Assembly: GCA_045612565.1 (NCBI GenBank)
Contig: JAZKZG010000046.1
Span: 1 to 49,302 of the forward strand
Direction: 5' to 3'
Source of the DNA: RGIG9041 sp045612565
GTDB taxonomy: Bacteria > Bacillota > Clostridia > Oscillospirales > QAKW01
DNA length: 49,302 bases
The translations under genes were made by a program, and so were the position numbers. Under the pieces are notes generated by a model that saw nothing but the letters and a program-made list of their open reading frames with translations, ran no database searches and was not told the origin of the DNA. Shown one piece after another: positions 8,044 to 15,633 of this stretch; the stretch's first letter is position 1; the number at the start of each line of letters is the position of its first letter.

Positions 8044-11000
8044 TCATTCTTCCTTTAAAAATTGTTCAGGCAGGATCTCGAGTTTTCTTCCATCACCCGA
8101 AAATCCGCATATATGCGAATAATCGCAATATTCGCAACTGTTCACATCACCGTCACATATCGGGTCAATATCAGCAACACCGTTTGTTATTGCCCCGCCG
8201 ACATCGGTAATTTTTTCGGTTGCAAAATCAATAAGTTTATTCATTTGAGCATCGTCAAGCAGCCTATCATCTTTGATTTTTGCAAAAAGTCTGCCGGTAT
8301 TATCAAGACGGTATGCAAGATTACTGTAATTACAAAAAACACCGTCACGCTTATAAAACTTTTCAATCTGTTTATGATATTCCTCGTCAGTTGCACCGCC
8401 GGGACCCATCGGGTCGGTCTTTGGCATACCCACTTTTAAATAGTACATTGCGGCAACCTTGCTGTCGACAAACTTTTCTCGTACGGCAGAAGCATAAACA
8501 GGAAGTTGAAGAGACAGTCCGTTATACATTTTTTTATATGAAAACAGCTGTTTTCCGCTTTTATAATCAACTATTTTAACAAGTCCGTCATCGGTTTTAT
8601 CAACGCGGTCAATACTTCCGCGAAGGCTGAGGCTGTGTCCGTTAGCAAGTTCATACGGCGGTATAAACTCCGATATATCAAGTTCAAACGCAAACGGTTT
8701 AAAGTCGGAATTTTTCACCTCATCCGCCACATTCTGACACGCGCCCAAAAGTATTGATTTTGCTCTTTCAAACAAAAAGTCAAAACGTTTTGTGTGTCCC
8801 ACGCAATCGCAAAGTTCTTTTTGCATATAGTCGGTTGAAATTTTTTCAACCGCATCACTCACCGCCTCGGGCGTTGAAATGTCATATCCGCCCGATAATA
8901 AGTTTTCCAGTCCCTTGTGAATAAATGTACCTATATCATTAGGCTTAAATTCAACAACCTCGCTCTTTTTTGCACGAAGTCCATGGTTTACAAAAAACTT
9001 GAACGGACAGCAGACAAACTCTTCCATTCCCGAAAAACTGAGTCGCAGTCTTTTTCCATAAAGCGCATCTACTGCGCTGTCACTGAGCATACACTCCTGA
9101 GTATTTTTTTCTTTAGGACGGTAGCCTCTTATGTCATACACCGCCTCAAGTGCGTTTATGTCACCTGTTTTTGCACTGTATTCACCTGCACCCTCAACGC
9201 TTACAAGATAAAATTCGGGTGAAAGATCACTCTCTGCAATTACTTTTGCGCCGACTGACTGCACAATAAGATCAAGATAGTGTGAGCGCATTTGCGCCTC
9301 ACCTGTTACCGAGAATATTGAATAACTGAGGCACAGTTCATCGGTAGGAGAAGTTGCCGCACAGTAAAAGTCAAAATATTCACGCATTGTACGTGTTTTT
9401 GCATCCATCGAAACTGCAATATCAAAACGCGAGAATATACGCTTGTCCGCCTCTGTTATAAGCGAACTTTTCGAGGATGCCGAGGGCAGATATTTTGAAT
9501 TAAGACGTGGAATATACACACACTTTTTATCTTCGGCACGTGCCTGACCAAGACTCAAAAATACAACCTCGTCAGTGCGCGAAGGCCTTGTAGAAACGCT
9601 GCATCCCGATGCGCATACACTTATCATATCGCAAAATCTCGAAGCACTCATTTTACGGTCTTTTGCCATTTCATACACACTGTCGAGCATATCAATAAAC
9701 ACGCTGTAAACGCGCATATACTCGTTATAAAGCAAAATCTCACCGGTTTCAAGAAAGTTTTCCGCACACTTTTCAAGATTTTTTCGCACACCGAAATCCT
9801 CTAAAAGCGCATATATTGCCACAAGCATCTGTGTTGCGGACTTTGTACCGCTTACCGCGCTTTTGAATTTTTCAATCGGTTTCTGAACAAAAAATCTCAG
9901 CGAATTTATTTTATCAAGACGCTCATAATCAATCTCGCCTTCAAAACCGCCGATGCCGTTTGGATTTTTTTGCCAACTTTCAGCATCCCAATGTTTATTT
10001 TTAAGCCTCCATACCCGAACATAGTTTTCGAGCAGACTTATGTCATCAAATTCCAGCCCTGCAAGACCTGTTTTTAGCAGTCTGAACACATACTGAGCAT
10101 CAAATCCGTAATTTACAATATCAAAAGCCGACTGCACAAATGCACAAAGCGGCTGATTGGCAAGGCTTGTTGAAGTGTCGCAAAAGGCGGGTATTCCGTG
10201 CTTTTTAAACACTGATGATGCTAAAAACTTAACATCCTCGGCATCAGGACAAATCACTGCAATATCACGATACCGATACTTGCCCGAAAGCACATCATTT
10301 TTAATTTTACAGGCAATATAATTAAGTTCGTCATTAATGTTTTTTGCTGCAAAAACGCTCACGCCCGGAAGTTCGGTTTCACTCTTTTTAACAATATGCG
10401 AAAAAGCATTTTTTTCCATAACGCAAAGTGCATCGGAATTATGCTTGTGGTTTTTATCGCCCACAAACGAATATTTTATGTCCACACCCTGTTTTTTGCA
10501 GAGTTTTTCAAGGCGTTTCGCCTCGTTTGTCACCGTTTCAAAAATATCGCTTTGCATATCGGTTGTAAAACTAAAAATGCAATGCGGCGACTGCAGAATT
10601 ATTTGTGATATAAGCAAAAGTTGCTGTTCGGTAAATCCAAAAAAACCGTCAAATGCAAAAACAGTATCTTTATATATATCGTTTAGTTCCAAAAGTGATG
10701 CTGCCTCGGTAATATCACCCGACGGGTCCTTATACTCATCGGTCCACATCTTTTTGTACTCACTATAGATAACAAACATATCACGGTATTTATTTTTTAT
10801 GCCCTGCGACATTTCACCGTCCGGGATGGACATTACAGCATTCTCACTGATACAGTTTGTATCAAATTCCGAAAATGCGGCGATGAGCGCATCTATAAAA
10901 CCATCGGTAAACGCCGTGTTTTTAAAATAGACAAGGCGGTCATACACATTCTCTATTGCAAGGAATATCGCCGATGCCTGCATTGCCTTATCCGGATGCT

Positions 11001-11229
11001 TTTTGGCAGTACCGCCGAGAGCGCGGAAAACAGTGTTTGCAAAACGCGAAAAACTAAGAACGTTCACGTTTTTTATACCTTTACTGTTTATTGCAAACTC
11101 ACGCGTCAGCGAGAGTTGTTCGGGCACAATAAGACAAACAGGTGTGTTTTCACCTGCAACCGATTCAATTTTGTTTGTAAGCGCAAACGTTTTTCCGCTT
11201 CCCGCTCTGCCATAAACTATCTCTACCAT
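8044..11229 (-). CDS. addB: ATP-dependent helicase/nuclease subunit B (AddB)
   Basis: A 1061-residue partner of AddA. The N terminus has Walker A GRAGSGKTFALTNKI (residues 6-20), as in Firmicutes AddB, where the helicase fold is mainly used for Chi recognition. The C-terminal nuclease domain shows KIVDYKSGKQ. Four cysteines expected to hold a [4Fe-4S] cluster are present: one in EFVCCPFKFF and three in CEYCDYSHIC near the C terminus. The ATG at 11229 is preceded by AAAGGGAAATT. A strong intrinsic terminator (11250-11269) stands only about 20 bases before the start codon, leaving no space for a normal promoter, so expression may depend on readthrough from yerC. Confidence 0.96.
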   Translation of the reverse strand: MVEIVYGRAGSGKTFALTNKIESVAGENTPVCLIVPEQLSLTREFAINSKGIKNVNVLSFSRFANTVFRALGGTAKKHPDKAMQASAIFLAIENVYDRLVYFKNTAFTDGFIDALIAAFSEFDTNCISENAVMSIPDGEMSQGIKNKYRDMFVIYSEYKKMWTDEYKDPSGDITEAASLLELNDIYKDTVFAFDGFFGFTEQQLLLISQIILQSPHCIFSFTTDMQSDIFETVTNEAKRLEKLCKKQGVDIKYSFVGDKNHKHNSDALCVMEKNAFSHIVKKSETELPGVSVFAAKNINDELNYIACKIKNDVLSGKYRYRDIAVICPDAEDVKFLASSVFKKHGIPAFCDTSTSLANQPLCAFVQSAFDIVNYGFDAQYVFRLLKTGLAGLEFDDISLLENYVRVWRLKNKHWDAESWQKNPNGIGGFEGEIDYERLDKINSLRFFVQKPIEKFKSAVSGTKSATQMLVAIYALLEDFGVRKNLEKCAENFLETGEILLYNEYMRVYSVFIDMLDSVYEMAKDRKMSASRFCDMISVCASGCSVSTRPSRTDEVVFLSLGQARAEDKKCVYIPRLNSKYLPSASSKSSLITEADKRIFSRFDIAVSMDAKTRTMREYFDFYCAATSPTDELCLSYSIFSVTGEAQMRSHYLDLIVQSVGAKVIAESDLSPEFYLVSVEGAGEYSAKTGDINALEAVYDIRGYRPKEKNTQECMLSDSAVDALYGKRLRLSFSGMEEFVCCPFKFFVNHGLRAKKSEVVEFKPNDIGTFIHKGLENLLSGGYDISTPEAVSDAVEKISTDYMQKELCDCVGHTKRFDFLFERAKSILLGACQNVADEVKNSDFKPFAFELDISEFIPPYELANGHSLSLRGSIDRVDKTDDGLVKIVDYKSGKQLFSYKKMYNGLSLQLPVYASAVREKFVDSKVAAMYYLKVGMPKTDPMGPGGATDEEYHKQIEKFYKRDGVFCNYSNLAYRLDNTGRLFAKIKDDRLLDDAQMNKLIDFATEKITDVGGAITNGVADIDPICDGDVNSCEYCDYSHICGFSGDGRKLEILPEQFLKEE

Positions 11230-11242
11230 AATTTCCCTTTAC

Positions 11243-11276
11243 AAAAAAAGGGACATTAATAAATGTCCCGATTTTT
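11243..11276. terminator. Intrinsic terminator between yerC and addB
   Basis: GGGACATT (11250-11257) and AATGTCCC (11262-11269) form an 8-bp stem with a 4-base loop. On the minus strand it is followed by seven T residues, so it ends or attenuates transcription from yerC just before addB. Confidence 0.85.
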
Positions 11277-11566
11277 TATTCTGATTTTTCAAGTTTGTCA
11301 AAAAGATTTTTATAACCGTCTTTACCATAGCAAAAACTGCGGTTTACACGGCTGATTGTAGCAGAACTTGCCCCTGTTTCCTCGGCAATTTTGCTGTATA
11401 CCTTTTTTTCGGTAAGAAGTTTTGCCACCATAAGCCGCTGTGAAAGATCAAGCAGTTCTTTGGTTGTGAGCAAATCTTCCAGAAAATTCTCATATTCCTC
11501 ACGTGTGTCGAGCATCATAAGTGCATTGACCAAAAGCTCCACACCTTCGTTTTTAAATATATCCAT
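11276..11566 (-). CDS. yerC: YerC/YecD family TrpR-related protein
   Basis: A 96-residue helical protein with the TrpR-like fold. Residues of about 20-85 show the family pattern EEYENFLEDLLTTKELLDLS, RLMVAKLL, then an HTH: YSKIAEETGASSATISRVNR. The recognition helix is well conserved. Proteins of this family are small DNA-binding regulators of uncertain target in Firmicutes. The ATG at 11566 has AGAGGA about nine bases upstream, and a sigma-A-type promoter with repeated CACTTTAA boxes lies before it. Being directly upstream of addBA, it may share a transcript with that unit if the intervening terminator is read through. Confidence 0.93.
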   Translation of the reverse strand: MDIFKNEGVELLVNALMMLDTREEYENFLEDLLTTKELLDLSQRLMVAKLLTEKKVYSKIAEETGASSATISRVNRSFCYGKDGYKNLFDKLEKSE

Positions 11567-11590
11567 TTACATATTTCCTCTCTTAGTTGT

Positions 11591-11628
11591 CACTTTAACA
11601 TAGTAACACTTTAAACTAAAAAAGTCAA
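11591..11628 (-). promoter_or_regulatory. yerC promoter with two direct CACTTTAA boxes
   Basis: On the minus strand TTGACT (11623-11628) and TACTAT (11600-11605) are 17 bases apart. CACTTTAA occurs twice on the plus strand, at 11591-11598 and 11607-11614, sixteen bases apart; one copy lies in the spacer and one just past the -10. This is a reasonable operator candidate for autoregulation by the TrpR-like product; that link is inference. Confidence 0.6.
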
Positions 11629-11634
11629 CTGTTT

Positions 11635-12135
11635 TTATTTTTTAAACTTATTAACACACTTTTGTATGGTGGTATCTTTGATATTTCCCACAAACGCATC
11701 GGTGACATAAAACTCAGGATTTACAAAGTATGTAACGGGTGCGTTACCAATGTTATAGAGCTTTATAATTTCTTCGCTCTTAAAACAAAGATTTTTTAAA
11801 TTCCTTGCATTTTCGGGCAAAAGTTCAAGTTGTTTTTGTTTGTCAAGTTCGCTTATCGAAACCGCAATAACAGTGGCATCACCCGAATTTGTAACAACGC
11901 GCGACAGTACGTCGTTTGACCCTTCAACCTCGGGGTCAAAAAATATAAGAACGGCACCTTTACCTTTTGCCTCATCAAAAAGGCCGCTCACAGCACCATC
12001 AGATGTGGCATAAGCAAAGTCAAGCGCCTGCTGAGGCGGCTTGGTAAACGCTTTTACAATAAAAAAGGATGCGATAAATATAACAAATACGATTACCGTA
12101 AATAAAATGTTCCGTGAAAAATTTGTTTTTCTCAA
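11635..12135 (-). CDS. Membrane-anchored protein with thioredoxin-like fold, function unknown
   Basis: A protein of 166 residues: one N-terminal membrane anchor (NILFTVIVFVIFIASFFIV) and an extracytoplasmic domain. The pattern GAVLIFFDPEVEGSNDVLSRVV, ATVIAVSISE and NAPVTYFVNPEFYVTDAFVG resembles a thioredoxin-like fold, with a cis-Pro-like APVTYF segment, but no CxxC pair, so a redox activity is unlikely. I chose TTG at 12135 as the start because GAGGAT lies at proper spacing upstream; an earlier in-frame TTG at 12168 would overlap the preceding gene and has no good ribosome binding site. The gene starts one base after the DUF4364 stop and shares its transcript. Confidence 0.7.
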   Translation of the reverse strand: MRKTNFSRNILFTVIVFVIFIASFFIVKAFTKPPQQALDFAYATSDGAVSGLFDEAKGKGAVLIFFDPEVEGSNDVLSRVVTNSGDATVIAVSISELDKQKQLELLPENARNLKNLCFKSEEIIKLYNIGNAPVTYFVNPEFYVTDAFVGNIKDTTIQKCVNKFKK

Positions 12136-12136
12136 T

Positions 12137-12688
12137 TTAGATATCCTCGTCAAAAAGTTTTTCGTCAATTAAAAGTTGCAAAATGTTTTTGTATTTGTCG
12201 GTCGGATTATTTTTAAACTGGTCAACAATCATCTGCGCCTGAATCTGTGTTGGCACAAGCAGTCTGTACTGCAACAGCGTATCCTCACCGTCGAGCAATG
12301 TACACTCCACCTCGTAACCGTTCTTTTTCTTTTGAATATCCGATTTTATGTTGCGTCCGCGCTCAATATCCGCAAGCATTTTTAACAGTGCCGACTGATT
12401 TTTGCGCACAACATTATGGGGAAGCGATTTTTCAAAAAGTGAGAGTGTCTGACGACCCATCTCGGTTATACGTAAAATATCGGGATTGTCCTGACCTATA
12501 ATGTCAATAAGACCCGTGATAAGCGCTTCGTCAATTGCCTGCATAAGATCAAAATATTGTACAAGTCCGTCTTGCATCGCAATCTTTACAATATTGTCTT
12601 TCGAAAGCGGCATACCCGCATAATTAAGTATATATAAAACCAAAATCTTAACATCGCCAACGCTGTTAAGTCCGCCGATAATTGTCAT
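12137..12688 (-). CDS. DUF4364 family protein
   Basis: A 183-residue cytoplasmic protein. The N-terminal half (VKILVLYILNYAGMPLSKDN, then YFDLMQAIDEALITGLI and LRITEMGRQTLSLFE) has the layout of a winged-helix domain, and the whole resembles DUF4364, a Clostridia family of unknown function. The C-terminal half is a beta-rich domain followed by a helix. The start is the ATG at 12688 with GAGGTG five bases upstream; the TTG four codons earlier overlaps that ribosome binding site. It is likely a transcription factor, but no target is evident apart from its own divergent intergenic region with the nucleotidyltransferase gene. Confidence 0.8.
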   Translation of the reverse strand: MTIIGGLNSVGDVKILVLYILNYAGMPLSKDNIVKIAMQDGLVQYFDLMQAIDEALITGLIDIIGQDNPDILRITEMGRQTLSLFEKSLPHNVVRKNQSALLKMLADIERGRNIKSDIQKKKNGYEVECTLLDGEDTLLQYRLLVPTQIQAQMIVDQFKNNPTDKYKNILQLLIDEKLFDEDI

Positions 12689-12719
12689 AATGCACCTCAA
12701 TACCGATAGAATATATTGA

Positions 12720-12748
12720 ATTATATATTAATTCCTCTTTAAAGTCAA
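12720..12748 (-). promoter_or_regulatory. Promoter of the DUF4364 unit
   Basis: Minus-strand TTGACT (12743-12748) and TATAAT (12720-12725) are separated by 17 bases. Confidence 0.7.
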
Positions 12749-12798
12749 CAAATTCAGTTGCTAAATGTATAATAAAAGTCTAAGATATAAATTAGTTA

Positions 12799-12828
12799 TT
12801 GATTTTCATGAAATTACTATGTTATACT
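12799..12828 (+). promoter_or_regulatory. Promoter of the nucleotidyltransferase/kinase operon
   Basis: TTGATT (12799-12804) and TATACT (12823-12828) are 18 bases apart, about 35 bases before the GAGGAGA ribosome binding site of the gene at 12866. It lies back to back with the DUF4364 promoter. Confidence 0.6.
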
Positions 12829-12865
12829 ATTTTTGTATAAAAAAACCTGAGAGGAGAACACACTT

Positions 12866-13783
12866 ATGTCAAAACCTACACTTGTTGTAATGGCAGCCGG
12901 TATGGGCAGTCGTTACGGCGGTCTCAAACAGATCGACCCCATCGACAGCTACGGCCATCTTATTATCGACTTTTCAATCTACGATGCTATCAAAGCAGGC
13001 TTCAAAAAAATCGTGTTTGTTATCAAACATCAGATCGAAGCTGACTTCAAAGCATCAATCGGCGATAGAATTTCAAAAGTTATCGACGTAGAATATGTAT
13101 ATCAGGAACTCGACAAAATTCCCGAAGGCTTCGAAATTCCCGAAGGCAGAGTAAAACCCTGGGGTACCGCTCACGCAATCCTTTGCTGTAAAGACGTAAT
13201 CGACGGTCCTTTTGCCGTTGTAAACTCTGACGACTACTACGGTCCTACAGCATACAAGGTACTTTACGACCACCTTATGAACGCTCCCAAGAGTGACAAA
13301 TTCGGTATTGCTCTTGTTGGTTACAAACTTTCAAACACACTCACCGACAAAGGCTCTGTTGCCCGCGGCATCTGTGTTGTTGAAGACGGCAAACTCCAAA
13401 AAATCGACGAGCGTACACAAATCGAGATGGACGGTGCAGATGCAAAGTTCACTGAGGATGGCGGTGCAACATATACCGCACTTTCAGGCGACAGCATCGC
13501 TTCTATGAATATGTGGGGCTACAACAGAGAGTTTATCGATGAACTCGAAGCACGTTTCCCAAAATTCCTTTCAACAACTGCAAAAGAAAATCCGCTCAAG
13601 AGCGAGTTCTTCCTTCCCATCGTTGTTGACAATATGTTAAAAGATGGCATCGCTACAGTTGACGTACTTACAACACCTGACAAATGGTACGGTGTAACTT
13701 ATGCCGAGGATAAACCGCAAGTAACTGCAGGTATCCAATCACTTAAAGATAAGGGGCTTTATCCGGAAGAATTATGGAAATAA
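12866..13783 (+). CDS. Sugar-1-phosphate nucleotidyltransferase
   Basis: A 305-residue cytoplasmic enzyme with the nucleotidyltransferase fold. The N-terminal signature VVMAAGMGSRYGGLKQ (residues 7-22) is the nucleotide-binding loop, GTAHAILCCKDVI and FAVVNSDDYYG (around 100-125) carry the metal-binding Asp. It should join NTP and a sugar-1-phosphate to make an NDP-sugar. It overlaps the next gene by ten bases; that gene encodes a NahK-like kinase, so the pair could convert a free hexose or N-acetylhexosamine to its UDP form. Codon use here is richer in C-ending codons than in most neighbours and is similar to pgk, which suggests high expression. The sugar specificity is not clear from sequence. 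Confidence 0.88.
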   Translation: MSKPTLVVMAAGMGSRYGGLKQIDPIDSYGHLIIDFSIYDAIKAGFKKIVFVIKHQIEADFKASIGDRISKVIDVEYVYQELDKIPEGFEIPEGRVKPWGTAHAILCCKDVIDGPFAVVNSDDYYGPTAYKVLYDHLMNAPKSDKFGIALVGYKLSNTLTDKGSVARGICVVEDGKLQKIDERTQIEMDGADAKFTEDGGATYTALSGDSIASMNMWGYNREFIDELEARFPKFLSTTAKENPLKSEFFLPIVVDNMLKDGIATVDVLTTPDKWYGVTYAEDKPQVTAGIQSLKDKGLYPEELWK

Positions 13784-14817
13784 ATAAGATTATTGAACAG
13801 TTTGACATTGAAGGTGAAATTGTATCGGTAGATCCGCTTGGTAACGGTCACATCAATGACACCAACCTTGTTACAACTACAAAAACAAAATACACTTTCC
13901 AGCGCATTAATACAAACGTGTTTAAAAATCCGCAGGGACTTATGGATAACCTTTTTGCAGTAACCGAGTACCTCAAAGAAAAATATCCCGAGGATTTAAC
14001 ACTCAGTTTTGTTCGCACAAAGGACGGCAATAAGTTTTTTGAGTGCGACACAGGTTGCTACAGAATGTACAAGTACATAGAAAACGTTATCGGTCTGGAT
14101 GCCGCAAGAAACGCAGATGATTTTTATCAGAGTGCTTTTGCTTTTGGTGAATTTCAGAAAAAACTTGCAGATTTCCCTGCACACACACTTTTTGAAACAA
14201 TCAAAGACTTCCACAACACCGCATGGCGTATCGGCAATCTCAAAACCGCCGCAAAAGAAAATAAGAGCGGACGTCTTGACAACGTAAAAGAAGAGTACGA
14301 GTTCTTTATTTCACGTGAAGGCAAGATTGACACAGGTGTTACCCTTCCCCTTCGTGTTACACATAACGATACCAAACTCAACAACGTTCTTCTTGACGAA
14401 AAGACAGGTAAGGCTGCCTGTGTTATCGACCTTGATACAATTATGCCCGGTCTTTCAATCAACGACTTTGGCGATTCAATCCGCTTCGGCGCATCAACCG
14501 CCGCAGAAGACGAAAAAGACCTCGACAAAGTTCATTTTTCACTTGAACTTTACGAGGCTTATGTAAAAGGTTATTTCGACGGCGTCGGCAACGCCCTTAC
14601 CGATGACGAGATAAAACTTTTGCCTCACGGCGCAATTATGATGACATACGAGTGCGGCTCACGCTTTTTGGCTGACTATATCGACGGCGATGTATATTTC
14701 AAAACAGCATACCCCGAGCACAACCTTGTACGCGCACATACACAAATGCGCCTCGTTGAAGAGATGGAAGCAAACTACGATAAAATGCTTGAAATCGTAA
14801 ACAAATATAAAAAATAA
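13774..14817 (+). CDS. N-acetylhexosamine 1-kinase-like phosphotransferase (NahK-like)
   Basis: A 347-residue enzyme of the aminoglycoside phosphotransferase/choline kinase fold. The N terminus has PLGNGHINDTNLV and YTFQRINTNVFKNP, which are hallmarks of the NahK group; the catalytic loop is VTHNDTKLNNVLLD and the metal motif is VIDLDTIMPG. NahK phosphorylates GlcNAc/GalNAc at C1 in the galacto-N-biose pathway of gut bacteria. Overlap with the upstream nucleotidyltransferase suggests that kinase and uridylyltransferase work as a salvage pair in host-mucin or glycan use. The substrate is inferred from family resemblance only. Confidence 0.85.
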   Translation: MEINKIIEQFDIEGEIVSVDPLGNGHINDTNLVTTTKTKYTFQRINTNVFKNPQGLMDNLFAVTEYLKEKYPEDLTLSFVRTKDGNKFFECDTGCYRMYKYIENVIGLDAARNADDFYQSAFAFGEFQKKLADFPAHTLFETIKDFHNTAWRIGNLKTAAKENKSGRLDNVKEEYEFFISREGKIDTGVTLPLRVTHNDTKLNNVLLDEKTGKAACVIDLDTIMPGLSINDFGDSIRFGASTAAEDEKDLDKVHFSLELYEAYVKGYFDGVGNALTDDEIKLLPHGAIMMTYECGSRFLADYIDGDVYFKTAYPEHNLVRAHTQMRLVEEMEANYDKMLEIVNKYKK

Positions 14818-14849
14818 AAATCAGCGGTGGTTATTCCACCGCTTTTTTG
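14818..14849 (+). terminator. Intrinsic terminator after the kinase gene
   Basis: GCGGTGG (14824-14830) and CCACCGC (14836-14842) with a TTATT loop, followed by six T residues. The next gene begins only 17 bases downstream, so it either relies on readthrough or on a promoter within the kinase gene. Confidence 0.9.
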
Positions 14850-14864
14850 TAATGAAGGCAAATT

Positions 14865-15632
14865 ATGGATTGGAATAAAATTTTATATAACGAAAACGAA
14901 AAACCTCTCGACGATTTTGTGACGGGCATCAGCAATATGGCAATATTCCGCACTGTCGGCTTTATCGGCGACAGTTTATCGTCGGGCGAATTTGAGTCAA
15001 AAGACGCCAAAGGCAACCATGGCTATCACGATTTTTATGAATACTCGTGGGGACAATATATCGCACGAAAAAACGGACTAAAAGCATACAACTTTTCAAG
15101 GGGCGGAATGACAGCAAAGGAATACGTTGATTCATTTGCTGACAAAATGCGTTTCTGGAGTCCCGAGTATGCTTGTCAGGCTTACGTTATCGCGCTCGGC
15201 GTTAACGATGCAAACAAATTTGAAAAAGGTGACATCGGTGACGAAAACGACGACACCAAAACTACCTTTGCACACTACTATCTGACAATTATCAAGCGTC
15301 TCAAGGCGATGCAGCCGCGTGCAAAGTTCTTTTTGGTAACAATACCCGACCAAAAATTTTCGAAAGAAGAAAAAGATAACACCGCCGCAAGTTACCGCAC
15401 ACTTTTAAAAGAGATTTGCGAAAACTACGAAAACTGCTATCTTGTTGATCTTTATACCTACGGACCCAAGTACGACGCCGCGTTCAAGGACAAGTTTTTC
15501 CTTTACGGACATATGAATGCACAAGGTTATATTTTCACCGCCAATATGGTTGATTCGTATATTGATTACATAATCCGTCACAATCCCGAGGATTTCAGAC
15601 GCGTACCATATATAGGAACGGAACTTTACTAA
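14865..15632 (+). CDS. SGNH/GDSL-family esterase
   Basis: A 255-residue cytoplasmic hydrolase (no signal peptide). The SGNH blocks are visible: FIGDSLSSGE (block I, nucleophile Ser, around residue 45), NFSRGGMTA (block II Gly), ALGVNDANKF (block III GxND) and YGHMNAQGY near the C terminus (block V, catalytic His). It would remove acyl groups from a sugar or other ester; the substrate is unknown. It starts 17 bases after a terminator and ends one base before the MATE gene, with which it is likely translated in tandem. Confidence 0.87.
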   Translation: MDWNKILYNENEKPLDDFVTGISNMAIFRTVGFIGDSLSSGEFESKDAKGNHGYHDFYEYSWGQYIARKNGLKAYNFSRGGMTAKEYVDSFADKMRFWSPEYACQAYVIALGVNDANKFEKGDIGDENDDTKTTFAHYYLTIIKRLKAMQPRAKFFLVTIPDQKFSKEEKDNTAASYRTLLKEICENYENCYLVDLYTYGPKYDAAFKDKFFLYGHMNAQGYIFTANMVDSYIDYIIRHNPEDFRRVPYIGTELY

Positions 15633-15633
15633 A

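Noticed and set aside
4581..11229. Phage-defence helicase-nuclease island
   Set aside because: The two large genes are ordinary addA and addB with full motif sets, a housekeeping recombination complex.
12135..12168. Earlier TTG start of the thioredoxin-fold-like protein
   Set aside because: It lies inside the preceding gene with no ribosome binding site; TTG at 12135 has GAGGAT at good spacing.
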